Of a stretch of DNA of 64,000 bases, positions 33,603 through 42,762 are shown piece after piece; position 1 is the stretch's first letter, and each line of letters starts with the position of its first letter. Source of the DNA: SFLA01 sp045595165. GTDB taxonomy: Bacteria > Bacillota > Clostridia > Oscillospirales > CAG-382. The stretch covers positions 1 to 64,000 of the forward strand of contig JAZNZY010000006.1 in NCBI GenBank assembly GCA_045595165.1. The letters run 5' to 3'. Under the pieces are notes generated by a model. The model had not been told where the DNA came from. It ran no database searches and saw only the letters and a list, made by a program, of their open reading frames with translations. Made by a program: the position numbers and the translations under genes.

Positions 33603-35420
33603 ATGAAAAAATTTATCGCACTGACGCTTGTTACAATTATGGCACTCGTTGCTCTGGCAGGCTGTTCATCACTCAAAGATGAGGAGAAAGGCGCAAACAT
33701 TTCCGTTTATATGACCTCTTTCCCCTATTGTCTTGACCCTGCTGTAGTTCAGCTTGATGCTGACGTGATCCAAGTACTCGGTCTTATCTACGAGGGACTT
33801 ACCGCTGTTACCGAAAACGGTAAGGTTGTAGGCGCTCTGGCTGAGGATTGGTACAGCTACTATGACACCGTTTACGACGAATATCAGATGTTCTTCGTAC
33901 TCAGAGATAGCTACTGGAATGACGGACGTAAGGTTTCCGCTGACGACGTTATCTATGCTTGGAAGAGAATTCTCGACCCCGCATTCGAAAGCCCTTACGC
34001 ATCCATACTCTTCCCCATAAAGAACGCAAAGGCTGTTAAGACCGGCGCTATGACCAGCGATGACCTTGGTATCGCCGCTGTTGATGACACCTTGCTTTGC
34101 ATCACCTTTGAAAATGATTATGACGTTGATCTGTTCGCAGAGCAGATTGCTTGCGTTGGCTTGGTTCCCCTTCGTGAAGATATTATAACCGATGCTGAAA
34201 AAGACGGTGCGATCTGGGACGCAAGTGCAGCTTCTATCGTTTGTAACGGCCCTTACGGCGTAAAGAACCTTGAAGAAGGTATCCGCCTTGTTCTCGAGAG
34301 AAACGCTTCCTACAACAGAGAAGCAGAGCAGGCACTCGATAAAGCAGTTAAGCCTTACAGAATCACCATTACATATCAGGAAAACACTATCGAAAAGAGC
34401 GTTGACGAGGATAAGCGTGTAACCGACACCGCATTCCAGGCAAACCGCTTCGCAAACGATAATATATTCCTCATGAGCAATTTCGACAAAGCTTCCTATG
34501 CAGAATATGCAGGCAAGGCTAAGGACGAAGTTGACCTTCTCTCTACCTACGTTTACTATTTCAATACCGATAACGAGCTTCTCGCTTCCAAGGAAGTTCG
34601 TCAGGCTCTCGCTATGGCTCTGGACAGAAACGAGATCGTTTCTTCCGTAACCGGCACCGGTGAAAAGGCTGCTACCGGATTCGTTCCCTCCGGAGTGTTC
34701 AACACAAGCAGAAAGAATGATTTCCGCGAAGAAGGCGGCGATCTGTACTCCGTAAACGCCGAGCTTTCCAAAGCAAAGGAACTGATGAAGGGCGAAAAGA
34801 CCGGTACTATCTCCGTTGCATACCTTATTCCCGAATCCGCTGACCTTATGAACAACAACAAACGTAAGGTTACTTACACCAACGTTTACGAGGATATCGC
34901 AGAATATGCCGCAAAGGTTTGGAAAGAACTGGGCTTCAAGGTAGAGCTTGTAGGTCTTCACGAAGAGGAATACAGAGTTGCACTTTCCACCCGTGAATAT
35001 GACGTTATCGGCGTTACCAACGTTGTTAACTCTACCGATGCATACGCTTGGCTTTCTTCCTTCGCAACCCGTTACAGCGGCTGTGCGGTTGAGCCTTCCC
35101 TCACCGGCGAAGACGTTTACACCGCTCACCAGACCAACTGGGAAAACGATGAGTACGATGCACTTATCGACGCTGTTTGCTACGAAAGCGACCGTGAAGT
35201 AAGAGCAGAAAAGCTCCACGAAGCAGAAGCGATCCTTGCTGACGAATGCCCTGCTACCGCACTCTTCCAGTACACCAACTGCTATGTTAAGTCCTCCAAG
35301 CTTTCCGGTATCGGCGATACCTATTACTTCGGTTACAGAGATTTCGCTTCTCTCAAGCTGAAGAATTGGAGAAAGATCAACGCTGCTGAAGAAGAAGCTT
35401 CCAACGCAGTTGCAGACTAA
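33603..35420 (+). CDS. Peptide ABC transporter substrate-binding lipoprotein (SBP_bac_5, OppA-like)
   Basis: A 605-aa lipoprotein (lipobox LAGC, Cys21) with the family 5 solute-binding layout. DPAVVQLDADVIQVLGLIYEGL (near 45-66) corresponds to the usual N-terminal lobe signature, WNDGRKVSADDVIYAWKRIL (near 105-124) to the conserved WSDGxPvTAeDV stretch, and KEVRQALAMALDRNEI to the lobe hinge. It should capture peptides outside the cell. No permease or ATPase genes are adjacent, so it is an orphan binding protein. GGGAGGAACAG precedes the ATG. Confidence 0.92.
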   Translation: MKKFIALTLVTIMALVALAGCSSLKDEEKGANISVYMTSFPYCLDPAVVQLDADVIQVLGLIYEGLTAVTENGKVVGALAEDWYSYYDTVYDEYQMFFVLRDSYWNDGRKVSADDVIYAWKRILDPAFESPYASILFPIKNAKAVKTGAMTSDDLGIAAVDDTLLCITFENDYDVDLFAEQIACVGLVPLREDIITDAEKDGAIWDASAASIVCNGPYGVKNLEEGIRLVLERNASYNREAEQALDKAVKPYRITITYQENTIEKSVDEDKRVTDTAFQANRFANDNIFLMSNFDKASYAEYAGKAKDEVDLLSTYVYYFNTDNELLASKEVRQALAMALDRNEIVSSVTGTGEKAATGFVPSGVFNTSRKNDFREEGGDLYSVNAELSKAKELMKGEKTGTISVAYLIPESADLMNNNKRKVTYTNVYEDIAEYAAKVWKELGFKVELVGLHEEEYRVALSTREYDVIGVTNVVNSTDAYAWLSSFATRYSGCAVEPSLTGEDVYTAHQTNWENDEYDALIDAVCYESDREVRAEKLHEAEAILADECPATALFQYTNCYVKSSKLSGIGDTYYFGYRDFASLKLKNWRKINAAEEEASNAVAD

Positions 35421-35431
35421 AATCTATAATA

Positions 35432-35463
35432 TTAAAAGCTCCCGAAAAACGGGAGCTTTTTTT
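35432..35463 (+). terminator. Terminator of the OppA-like gene
   Basis: AAAGCTCCCG/CGGGAGCTTT stem, AAAAA loop and a T7 tail. Confidence 0.92.
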
Positions 35464-35497
35464 GTTGCCGAGGTTTCAGATATATGCAAATGGTATA

Positions 35498-35740
35498 TCA
35501 GTATCCTATCTCTTTTATTATAAGTCCGTTACCCGGCGCTCTGACGATGCGAAGCTGTGCATTACTGAACAGCGGGACACTTTCTATAGCGACGGGGAAT
35601 AGCTTTTTCAAAAAGGCGGGCACGACAGATGACGCTTCCCCTACCTCAAGAGTAATAAACTTTATGCACTTTATATTGTGTTTTTCCGCTATATCGCACA
35701 CGGTCTTTAACGCGTGGCGCAAGACGCCAAGTTCGTGCAT
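35498..35740 (-). CDS. HypA-like protein lacking the zinc finger
   Basis: An 80-aa protein starting MHELGVLRHALKTVCDIAEK, the HypA N-terminus whose Met-His-Glu binds nickel. Residues 25-60 continue the HypA fold (KFITLEVGEASSVVPAFLKKLFP). Full HypA proteins (about 113 aa) then carry a CxxC...CxxC zinc finger and end in GNELxIKEIE. Here the tail PGNGLIIKEI is present but the finger is absent, so about 35 residues appear to have been deleted in frame. No hydrogenase or urease genes are near. Nickel delivery may be lost or altered. Confidence 0.75.
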   Translation of the reverse strand: MHELGVLRHALKTVCDIAEKHNIKCIKFITLEVGEASSVVPAFLKKLFPVAIESVPLFSNAQLRIVRAPGNGLIIKEIGY

Positions 35741-35753
35741 AGATACTTACTCC

Positions 35754-36428
35754 TTAGTTGGCTTTATTTATATTATACAGATGCAGAGAAAACGCTATAA
35801 TACACTGACCGGGAAAATAGGTAAACATACAAAGAGTGTTTGACCAGGTGGGAGAACCGCCGAAAATATTGAACGCCAGCGCTATATCCGAAACGAAAAA
35901 CAAAAGACTTCCCAGCAAGATGGCAACGGAAACTACGCCCTTTTTACAAAAAACGTTGGAAACCGCCTTGCCCAGCATAAAGGAAATTACCAAAGCGTAT
36001 ACCAACGCAACGGCTGTCATAACCGCAGAACCGAAGTTAAAGGCGGGATACAACATTAAAAAGGCAACGGATGCGGCGGCAATTACGGCGCAGGGAATAA
36101 TATCTTTAAAACAAGGCTTTTGGAAAAAGCAATATGCCGCTATATACACAATATGTCCAAAAACGAAAACTGCGGCGCCGAGAATAAAATTATTAAACAG
36201 AATGATATCCCCTGCCATACACAACACAAGACCTGTAAAGATAAGTGCGGGGAAAATCGACTTTTTCTTTAAAGCAAGCGTGTGTATGAGGTTCACAAGT
36301 CCTATAGCAACGAATCCCGAAGCGGTGAGAGCTTTAAGCAACAGAGAATAATTGCTTTTATACATTCCACACATAACCGCGGTGAAGAGAAGGAACAAAA
36401 CATTTAAAAGAAAAATAAGCTTTTTCAT
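35754..36428 (-). CDS. Lysoplasmalogenase-like membrane protein (YhhN/TMEM86 family)
   Basis: A 224-aa protein with about eight membrane helices. The family pattern is visible in LCMAGDIILF (the conserved Gly-Asp, near residue 70), FGHIVYIAAYCF, and FFVSDIALAFNIF near the C-terminus. Family members hydrolyse the vinyl-ether bond of lysoplasmalogens, lipids that occur in anaerobes. The ATG at 36428 has GGAAGAG upstream. It follows the MarR gene by 5 nt, so the regulator likely controls it. Confidence 0.8.
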   Translation of the reverse strand: MKKLIFLLNVLFLLFTAVMCGMYKSNYSLLLKALTASGFVAIGLVNLIHTLALKKKSIFPALIFTGLVLCMAGDIILFNNFILGAAVFVFGHIVYIAAYCFFQKPCFKDIIPCAVIAAASVAFLMLYPAFNFGSAVMTAVALVYALVISFMLGKAVSNVFCKKGVVSVAILLGSLLFFVSDIALAFNIFGGSPTWSNTLCMFTYFPGQCIIAFSLHLYNINKAN

Positions 36429-36433
36429 ATATA

Positions 36434-36892
36434 TCACTCTTCCTCGGGAAGCCCGTTTATGCTGATCTGCTCAAGATTATTTACAATTGAACGAAGTGTG
36501 GTATAGAAAACGCTTCTGTCCTCGTCCGATATTCCGTTTCCCGCAAGGGATACAGCAAGATTGACACGTTGCTGAACGAAATCCGCCACCTGCTTCCCCT
36601 TCTCCGTAAGCATTATACGGGCGCGGTAAAAGTTTGTTCCGTTTGATTCCTTGATAACGTATCCTTTTTTCTCAAGATCGGAAACGGCACGTGAAACGTC
36701 CGCTTTATCTTTATAACACAGCTCGCAAAGCTGTGTGGCTGTTACGCCATCATCAAAGCGGGACAGTACCGAAAAATAGGTACAGTACGCACCCTTGAGC
36801 CCGATCTTTTCCATTTCGTCCGAACTGATCTTGTGCCAATATCTGAATACTTCCATTATTTCAATAGAAAAGCGCTCGAATCTATCTAACAT
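36434..36892 (-). CDS. MarR-family transcriptional regulator
   Basis: A 152-aa winged-helix protein. The DNA-binding part contains VTATQLCELCYKDKADVSRA, VSDLEKKGYVIKES and the wing ending in RIMLTEKGKQV. It is first in a two-gene operon with the lysoplasmalogenase-like gene. Autoregulation is expected from the family. Confidence 0.9.
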   Translation of the reverse strand: MLDRFERFSIEIMEVFRYWHKISSDEMEKIGLKGAYCTYFSVLSRFDDGVTATQLCELCYKDKADVSRAVSDLEKKGYVIKESNGTNFYRARIMLTEKGKQVADFVQQRVNLAVSLAGNGISDEDRSVFYTTLRSIVNNLEQISINGLPEEE

Positions 36893-36957
36893 AATAACAT
36901 ATACTCCAAAAAATTATGACTTATTATAACATTATATAGCACAAAATGTCAACAAAC

Positions 36958-36992
36958 AAAAACACCGTCGGCAGCAAATTTTGCCGACGGTA
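36958..36992 (-). terminator. Terminator of the DUF4434 gene
   Basis: ACCGTCGGCA/TGCCGACGGT stem followed on the minus strand by GTTTTTG. Confidence 0.9.
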
Positions 36993-36997
36993 TTATA

Positions 36998-38866
36998 CTA
37001 TTGAGCAGCGTATACGCTTACTTCGTCAATAAACATCCAGCTTTTCAAGGGAGTGATCTCTACCTTAACGTATCTGGCTTTGGTGTTTTCCGGCAGGAAT
37101 ACCGCACGAGTAAAGGTATACAATTCGTCCACGCCGCTGTCCGCAGCATAATTTTTGGAAGCAGCTTTAGTGAAGTTTACGCCGTCTTCCGAAACGTAAA
37201 CCGTAACGGCTGCCGCGGCATATATTCCCGCACCGCCTCCGCCAAGAGAGTTTACTTCCACAGCATAAAGCTGTTCGGTGATTTTGCCAAGGTCGATAAC
37301 AACCTCTGCCTTTGCCAAAAATCCAAGCCAAGCGGCATCGCCGTAGGTGGGATTACCAAAGACTCCGTCGGTAAGAGCATCGCCCGTTTCATCGGGATAA
37401 TTGTCTGCGGGAGGATTGACAAGGGTGTATTCCTTTTCGAGGGCTACGTTCACGCCCTCTTTACCGGTGAATTCCACCTCTGCTGTTACTTTAGGGCTTT
37501 CGTTCCCGTAAAAATCCACGCCGTAGACCGCATATTCCGCAACACCGCTTCCGGAAAGGTTTGCGTCTTCAAATTCAAACTTAAATTCTTTCTTACCGTA
37601 ATTGGATGAAAAATCAAAGGAATGAAGCAGGCTGCCGTCCTTGGTGATACGAATTCCCGCTACAGTACTGTCTTTGTTTTCGATACTTCCTTTAATGACT
37701 ACAGTTGATCCACTTGCCAAAGACTCCACTTCTATTTCGGGAGCTACCATAGTGCTTGCGGGAATCTTGCCGGTTTCGTAATAGGTTTTATACGCCAGAT
37801 GCTGTCCCTCTTTGCCCATATCGGGGTTCTGATAATGGGAATATGCAAAGGTAACGTGTGCTTCCACATATTTTGCGGAGATATTCATTTGCTCCACAAA
37901 TCTGTTAAGAGGAGCGGTAGTCCAATCGCTTTGAGTGAAATCTTCATTGTTTGCCCAGAATCTGAAGCCCTCAACGGTATCTACCGCTTCCTTTATCTCG
38001 CGGTAGAAATCGTCCAGCATATCCATTGTGATATGTCCTGCGCCGACGGAATCCTGACAGCAGAATATATCACCGGGGCGGAAGTCTGCTTTGGCGAATA
38101 CCTTTTCCCACATCTCACCCGTTTTTTCGGGAGAAGGACCTGATGCGGTTACGAAAGGAGAAAGCATAATAGGCATTTCGGGGTCGATATCGTACAAGCC
38201 GTTTCTGTAAGTGCGAAGCAGATAAGAGGCGTTATCCAACATTGCATCGGTTGCATTTATATTGCTGAATTCAAACACGAAATACCAGCCGTGAACGGCG
38301 TTGGGATATTTGCTTTTGTAAGTATCGTATATCTGCTTTGCGCCTTCTATACCCAATTCCGCCTGATCTGTGAGCCAAGCTTTATCGGTAACGTACTTAT
38401 TCCACCACTCGGGGTTTTCGTTAAGACCGATAAACACCTTTACGCCCAGTTCCTCTGCGGCAGAAAGAATGGTATCAAGCAGCATTTTTCCGCTTTCGTC
38501 ATAAGAAGCGGCTTTTTTATCTGCGCCGAAGGAGGATTCGTAAAACACGGAGGAAACCTTATCCCCTTCCGTAACGAAGGACCATTGAAGGATAAGAGTA
38601 TCAATACCTACATCCAGCATATAGCCGAGATGCTCTTTCATGCGGGAAAGCGAATGTCCCTTAAAGGCACCGGGCTGCATAAAACTGCCGCACAAAACGG
38701 GATAGTCTTTTTCGGTTTTAACGTTTTCCGAAACTTCCCCTTGGGAAACACTTTCGGGAGCGGATTCCGATTCAGATACATTTCCTTCTGAAGGAGTACA
38801 AGCGGTAAACAGCGTACCGCACAAAACAAATGCCAAAAGTAATAAAGACAAAACTCGTTTTTTCAT
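36998..38866 (-). CDS. DUF4434 lipoprotein with C-terminal discoidin-like domain
   Basis: A 622-aa lipoprotein (lipobox FTAC, Cys23) with an acidic linker, then a TIM-barrel-like DUF4434 domain (about residues 57-365: GSFMQPGAFKGHSL, DTLILQWSF, FIGLNENPEWW, HGWYFVFEF). An Ig-like segment (about 385-470) follows, then an F5/8 type C-like carbohydrate-binding module (about 470-622). The layout suggests a surface glycoside hydrolase-like enzyme acting on polysaccharide, although activity for DUF4434 is not established. It is followed upstream on the same strand by an AlgX-like protein. Confidence 0.85.
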   Translation of the reverse strand: MKKRVLSLLLLAFVLCGTLFTACTPSEGNVSESESAPESVSQGEVSENVKTEKDYPVLCGSFMQPGAFKGHSLSRMKEHLGYMLDVGIDTLILQWSFVTEGDKVSSVFYESSFGADKKAASYDESGKMLLDTILSAAEELGVKVFIGLNENPEWWNKYVTDKAWLTDQAELGIEGAKQIYDTYKSKYPNAVHGWYFVFEFSNINATDAMLDNASYLLRTYRNGLYDIDPEMPIMLSPFVTASGPSPEKTGEMWEKVFAKADFRPGDIFCCQDSVGAGHITMDMLDDFYREIKEAVDTVEGFRFWANNEDFTQSDWTTAPLNRFVEQMNISAKYVEAHVTFAYSHYQNPDMGKEGQHLAYKTYYETGKIPASTMVAPEIEVESLASGSTVVIKGSIENKDSTVAGIRITKDGSLLHSFDFSSNYGKKEFKFEFEDANLSGSGVAEYAVYGVDFYGNESPKVTAEVEFTGKEGVNVALEKEYTLVNPPADNYPDETGDALTDGVFGNPTYGDAAWLGFLAKAEVVIDLGKITEQLYAVEVNSLGGGGAGIYAAAAVTVYVSEDGVNFTKAASKNYAADSGVDELYTFTRAVFLPENTKARYVKVEITPLKSWMFIDEVSVYAAQ

Positions 38867-38888
38867 ACAGACCTCCTTGTTTTGTATA

Positions 38889-40337
38889 TCAGTTATAGAC
38901 TACGGAATCAAGGTTCCACTCTGCAAGGATATATATGAGATAATCGGGTTTTTGAGATACCAATTCAGCACCGTAGTAGGTGTAATCCCACATACCTTTG
39001 TATATGGTTTTATCCATACGCTCTGCAAGTATATCGAACATCTGGGTTCCGAAGGAATCTCTGAGCACCATACACGAAGGAAGATTATCACGCTTGGTGC
39101 GTATGGTCTTGCCCCAGGTAACGTTGGTGCTGTATACCATTTGAGTATCTGCGCGGTAGCGGGGAACCTCGGTTATTTTTTCGGAAACGGGAGTGCCGTC
39201 CGCAAAGGTTCTGTACCAACCGTATTCAAGCACGTCCTTATCACCGATATATCCGTTTTCATATATAGAACCGGAAATCATATTGAGATACACGGGCATA
39301 TCGCCGGTTTTATAATATCCGCTGTGCCAGGTAAATTCTTCAAAGGAACGGGGAGCGGCATCGGGAAATCTCTCTGCTATATGGTTGAACAGTTCTTGAT
39401 AAGCTATAAATGCGCCGTAATCGGTCCAATGGCTATCGCACTTGAAATAGAGGGGGTATTCATCGTTTTTATGTTCTTCAAAGGCTGTTCGGAGATCGAT
39501 AACGGTTGCGCCGGATTCCGACAAGGTATTTATAACCTGGTCAAGACGGCTGTCCCCCTTGCCCTGCTCGTATTCATCGGGCACAAGCTCGGGATACATA
39601 GTCATAGCGGAGGGAACGATCATATATATGATCTCAGTTTCCGTGCCCGTCTTTTCAAGGTTTGCAATTCTGCCCTCTACACGCTTTTTAAGATTATCCA
39701 GAACACCTTGGCTGTAAAGGTTGGTATGCTGGAAATCACGCAGACATTTCTGATAAAAGAACTGGAAATTGCTTCCTGCGACAACGCCTTCAGCCGTTCC
39801 CGCCTTTATGGGAGTTACGTTGGTTTCCAGCGCCGCACCTACCTGCTTTCCGTCAACAGTCTGGGTAACGATGATATCCGCAGAATTCGCAGTGCATAAA
39901 AAGCGGACGGAATACCAGCCGTACCAGCTCTCGGATCTATATGTCTTGTTTCCGCATTTCAGGGTTATGGTAGCTCCGATATCACATTGCCCGATAACCA
40001 CCGCATAGGGCTTTTCGGAAAAGCTGGCATATTTCACGGTAACGCGGCATTCGTCATTGGGGACGTCATCGACAACCAAAGATTCATCGGGCACGTCGGG
40101 AACATCGGGAGTATCTGCTTCATATTCGGGAAAGGAATTTTCCGGTTCTTTTGACACGGTATCGGAAATTTCTTGGGACACTTCCTCGGTATCGGAAGGA
40201 TCGTTCCCGGATGCAGAGAAAGAGTTATCCACAGAAGGAACGTCGGATAAATCGTTGCTCACGGTTTCGTTATTGCCGCCGCAAGCGGTCAACAGCAAAA
40301 TAGTCGCCAACAACACTGATAATACTTTAACTTTCAT
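38889..40337 (-). CDS. AlgX/AlgJ-like SGNH acyltransferase-type lipoprotein
   Basis: A 482-aa lipoprotein (lipobox LTAC, Cys19) with a long acidic linker to about residue 95, an Ig-like segment, then an SGNH-type domain. Key parts are YFKCDSHWTDYGAF (the Asp-x-His pair of AlgX/AlgJ proteins, near residue 305) and MVLRDSFG with the probable nucleophile Ser (near 430). Relatives add acetyl groups to exopolysaccharides. It lies 22 nt upstream of the DUF4434 gene, so both may act on the same surface polymer. No MBOAT partner is nearby. Confidence 0.85.
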   Translation of the reverse strand: MKVKVLSVLLATILLLTACGGNNETVSNDLSDVPSVDNSFSASGNDPSDTEEVSQEISDTVSKEPENSFPEYEADTPDVPDVPDESLVVDDVPNDECRVTVKYASFSEKPYAVVIGQCDIGATITLKCGNKTYRSESWYGWYSVRFLCTANSADIIVTQTVDGKQVGAALETNVTPIKAGTAEGVVAGSNFQFFYQKCLRDFQHTNLYSQGVLDNLKKRVEGRIANLEKTGTETEIIYMIVPSAMTMYPELVPDEYEQGKGDSRLDQVINTLSESGATVIDLRTAFEEHKNDEYPLYFKCDSHWTDYGAFIAYQELFNHIAERFPDAAPRSFEEFTWHSGYYKTGDMPVYLNMISGSIYENGYIGDKDVLEYGWYRTFADGTPVSEKITEVPRYRADTQMVYSTNVTWGKTIRTKRDNLPSCMVLRDSFGTQMFDILAERMDKTIYKGMWDYTYYGAELVSQKPDYLIYILAEWNLDSVVYN

Positions 40338-40393
40338 CGATTTTTGTCCTTTCGGTTATTCTTTTTACATTCTAACATAAAATATTTGATTTT

Positions 40394-40988
40394 TCAATCT
40401 TTTTTGTAAATATTGGCTGCGGCGGTAAGCCCGATCACTCCGGGATTGAATCCCGATGCAAAAACGGACACCGCTGATATAAGCACAAAGACAAATTCGG
40501 ATATTTTCCCTGCCCTGCTCACCAGAGTGTATACATCGTCGCTTTCGCTTTTCGCGCTTATCAACGAGCATAATGCGCAATATCCGTCATTTCCCGAAAC
40601 AGGAAGCAGATTTACAAAAGCAAAAAACAGATTGCATATAGAAAAATACAAAAGATAAGGGGAAGCCAACGCCAAGGACACCGGCAAGGATAAGCCGAAA
40701 AACAGCAAATTTGCCAAAGGGCCGCACAAGTATACTGCAGTATCTCGACGGTGAGATGTTATTCCGGATGTTACTATTCGGGCTCCGAGAGGCATTATGT
40801 CAACTCTGCCCACTCTGCCTCCGGTCAGCTTTATTGCAATAAAATGTCCCAATTCGTGAAGCAAAGCGGCGGAAATAAGCAGCATAAAAGGATAAATTCC
40901 TTCTATATATGCCAATACCGCAAGGCAGGGCAACGTAAGAACGTGTATTCGTAGCTTTATGCGGGGAAACAGAAAAAAGATATTTCAT
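40394..40988 (-). CDS. M50 intramembrane metalloprotease, SpoIVFB-like, with apparent frameshift near its start
   Basis: The intact frame encodes a site-2-type protease with several membrane helices: zinc motif HELGH (ALLHELGHF), a second helix with GPLANLLFFG and FAFVNLLPVSGNDGY for the third zinc ligand. In sporulation SpoIVFB cuts pro-sigma-K. The coded frame upstream of the TTG at 40933 still reads RIKLRIHVLTLP, the normal N-terminus. The only well-placed start is the ATG at 40988, which overlaps the upstream gene's stop (ATGA) and has GGAGG, but it is in another frame. Removing one T from a T6 run (40973-40978) joins both. Error, phase variation or frameshifting are all possible. Confidence 0.8.
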
Positions 40989-41158
40989 CCCTCCAATAGC
41001 TTGGATATTAACTCAAAAACGCTGTACGAAGGCACCGTTCCCCCTGCAGATGCCGGTGCGGAAGCTGTCAAAAAGATATACAATGCCGAAATAAGCAATA
41101 CGGCGGGAATTAAACAATATATAAATTTTCCCCGCACGGCAAAGAAAGTTTTTTTCAT
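40985..41158 (-). CDS. Small single-pass membrane protein upstream of the M50 protease
   Basis: A 57-aa protein, MKKTFFAVRGKFIYC followed by one membrane helix (about residues 12-32) and a short outside tail ending SVFELISKLLEG. Its TGA overlaps the ATG at 40988 (ATGA). In position it matches SpoIVFA, which precedes SpoIVFB, but it is much shorter and lacks the LytM domain. It is too short for most ORF lists. A role as a partner of the protease is inferred from the overlap. Confidence 0.65.
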   Translation of the reverse strand: MKKTFFAVRGKFIYCLIPAVLLISALYIFLTASAPASAGGTVPSYSVFELISKLLEG

Positions 41159-41199
41159 AAATCATCACCCATAAAAAATATGCACCCTTCCTCCATAAA

Positions 41200-41232
41200 A
41201 TGACAACATTTACAGTCTTTCCGCTGTATACT
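41200..41232 (+). promoter_or_regulatory. Possible spoIIG-type promoter with a long spacer
   Basis: ATGACA (41200-41205) and TATACT (41227-41232) are 21 nt apart. Spo0A-activated spoIIG promoters have an unusually long spacer of about 22 nt. No clear 0A box can be seen, so this is tentative. Confidence 0.35.
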
Positions 41233-41257
41233 TTTGTGTGAAAGAGATGATGAACAA

Positions 41258-42037
41258 ATGGAAGTAACCGTATACGCTGACGTTTACTTTTTAATAAATT
41301 TCATATTTGATCTGATGCTTCTGTATATAACGGCGAGAATTACCAATACGCCCTTTAAGATATGGCGTATATTCACTGCCGCAATTCTGGGAAGTGCATA
41401 CGCTTTTTTCTGTCTGTGCGTTGTAAGCGGGTTTGCGTTGCATATTCTAACCGCGTTTTTGGTGTGTCTTACGGCGTACGGAAAAAAACGCCCTTTTTTC
41501 AATACCGCGGTTTTTCTGTTGTCCTCCGCCCTTTCGGGAGGAGTTGTCTACGGGGTATTCTATATGTTGGGCAAAAACGAAGAGTATATAGGCTCTCTTG
41601 GTGCAGGAAGCGTGATGATGTGTGTATTTTCCGCCCTTGCGCTTACGGCGGGATATTTATACGTTTGCAAGAAGAACAGCGCAGGAGGTGCCGTTCACGC
41701 ATATATAACGGTGCTGGGGAAAAGCTACAAAGCTTTTTTAATGAAGGATACGGGAAATCTTCTTACGGATCCAATTTCTCTCGATCCCGTGATAATAATA
41801 TCAAAAAAGATTTTTGGGGAAGAGTTTTCGGATCTTGCCGTTTCCCCGCCCCTTCCCATAAGAGCTATTCCCGTAAAAACAGCTGCGGGCAGTGATATTA
41901 TGTATGGGTTCCGTCCCGAAAAATGCTTGGTGCGGGAATTCGGAAAAAGCAAAAAACGGGAAGTAAGAGTGATAATTGCTTTAACCGACGGCAACAGATT
42001 TGCAAAGACCTACGACGGGCTTATGCCCCCTATATAG
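41258..42037 (+). CDS. spoIIGA: Sigma-E processing peptidase SpoIIGA
   Basis: A 259-aa protein with five N-terminal membrane helices (residues 5-150; VYADVYFLINFIFDLMLLYI is the family start) and a C-terminal aspartic protease domain with the active-site motif KDTGNLLTDP near residue 168. It cleaves pro-sigma-E in the mother cell after a forespore signal. The ATG at 41258 is favoured over one at 41234 by the ribosome site and family start. It lies 10 nt before sigE. Confidence 0.95.
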   Translation: MEVTVYADVYFLINFIFDLMLLYITARITNTPFKIWRIFTAAILGSAYAFFCLCVVSGFALHILTAFLVCLTAYGKKRPFFNTAVFLLSSALSGGVVYGVFYMLGKNEEYIGSLGAGSVMMCVFSALALTAGYLYVCKKNSAGGAVHAYITVLGKSYKAFLMKDTGNLLTDPISLDPVIIISKKIFGEEFSDLAVSPPLPIRAIPVKTAAGSDIMYGFRPEKCLVREFGKSKKREVRVIIALTDGNRFAKTYDGLMPPI

Positions 42038-42047
42038 AGGTGATAAA

Positions 42048-42758
42048 ATGTATTTTAAAAAAGTAACTTTGGCTTTGGAGTGGATACGCCAATTTTTAGG
42101 CGAAAGCAAGGAAGTATTTTATATAAACGGACCCCAGACCTTACCCCCGCCCCTTTCGCGGGAGGAAGAAGCGATGCTGACGGAAAGACTTCCCGATGAC
42201 GAAAACGCAAAGAAAAAGCTGATAGAGCACAACCTGCGGCTGGTAGTGTATATTGCGAAAAAATTCGAAAGCACAAATATCGGTATCGAGGACCTTATTT
42301 CCATAGGTACTATCGGGCTGATGAAGGCGGTAAATACCTTTAAGCAGGACAAACAGATAAAGCTTGCCACCTACGCTTCCCGATGTATTGAAAACGAGAT
42401 ACTAATGTATATACGCAAAAATTCAGCACGTGGATGCGAAATGTCATTGGATGAGCCTTTGAACGTAGATTGGGACGGAAACGAGCTGCTGCTTTCCGTT
42501 CTTTTGGGCACGGACGGAGATTTTGTATACCGCATACTGGAAGAAAGCGAGGAAAAGCGCACGGTAAGACAGGCGATAAGCAAGCTTCCCCCTCGGGACA
42601 GAATGATAATAGAAATGCGTTTCGGCATAGGTGAGGGAACGGGCGGCAGAGAAAAAACGCAAAAAGAAGTGGCAGACGAACTGGGAATATCCCAATCCTA
42701 TATTTCCAGGCTGGAAAAGCGGATTATTTCTACCCTTAAAGAAACGCTGGGAGTATGA
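42048..42758 (+). CDS. sigE: Sporulation sigma factor SigE
   Basis: A 236-aa sigma-70 family protein made as pro-sigma-E. The first 27 or so residues (hydrophobic, ending near SKEVFYINGPQ) are the pro-sequence removed by SpoIIGA. LPPPLSREEE, NLRLVVYIAKKFESTNIGIE, the -10 reading helix ASRCIENEILMYIRK and the region 4 helix KEVADELGISQSYISRLEKR follow. It directs early mother-cell genes. AGAGGTG precedes the ATG. The usual downstream sigG is absent. Confidence 0.96.
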   Translation: MYFKKVTLALEWIRQFLGESKEVFYINGPQTLPPPLSREEEAMLTERLPDDENAKKKLIEHNLRLVVYIAKKFESTNIGIEDLISIGTIGLMKAVNTFKQDKQIKLATYASRCIENEILMYIRKNSARGCEMSLDEPLNVDWDGNELLLSVLLGTDGDFVYRILEESEEKRTVRQAISKLPPRDRMIIEMRFGIGEGTGGREKTQKEVADELGISQSYISRLEKRIISTLKETLGV

Positions 42759-42762
42759 ACGC

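Noticed and set aside
33669..35219. 516-codon ORF opposite the OppA-like gene
   Set aside because: Antisense shadow caused by biased codon use; the OppA-like protein is clear.
38877..39899. 340-codon ORF opposite the AlgX-like gene, and 331 codons at 12152 opposite the methyltransferase
   Set aside because: Both are shadows; the minus-strand proteins carry catalytic motifs.
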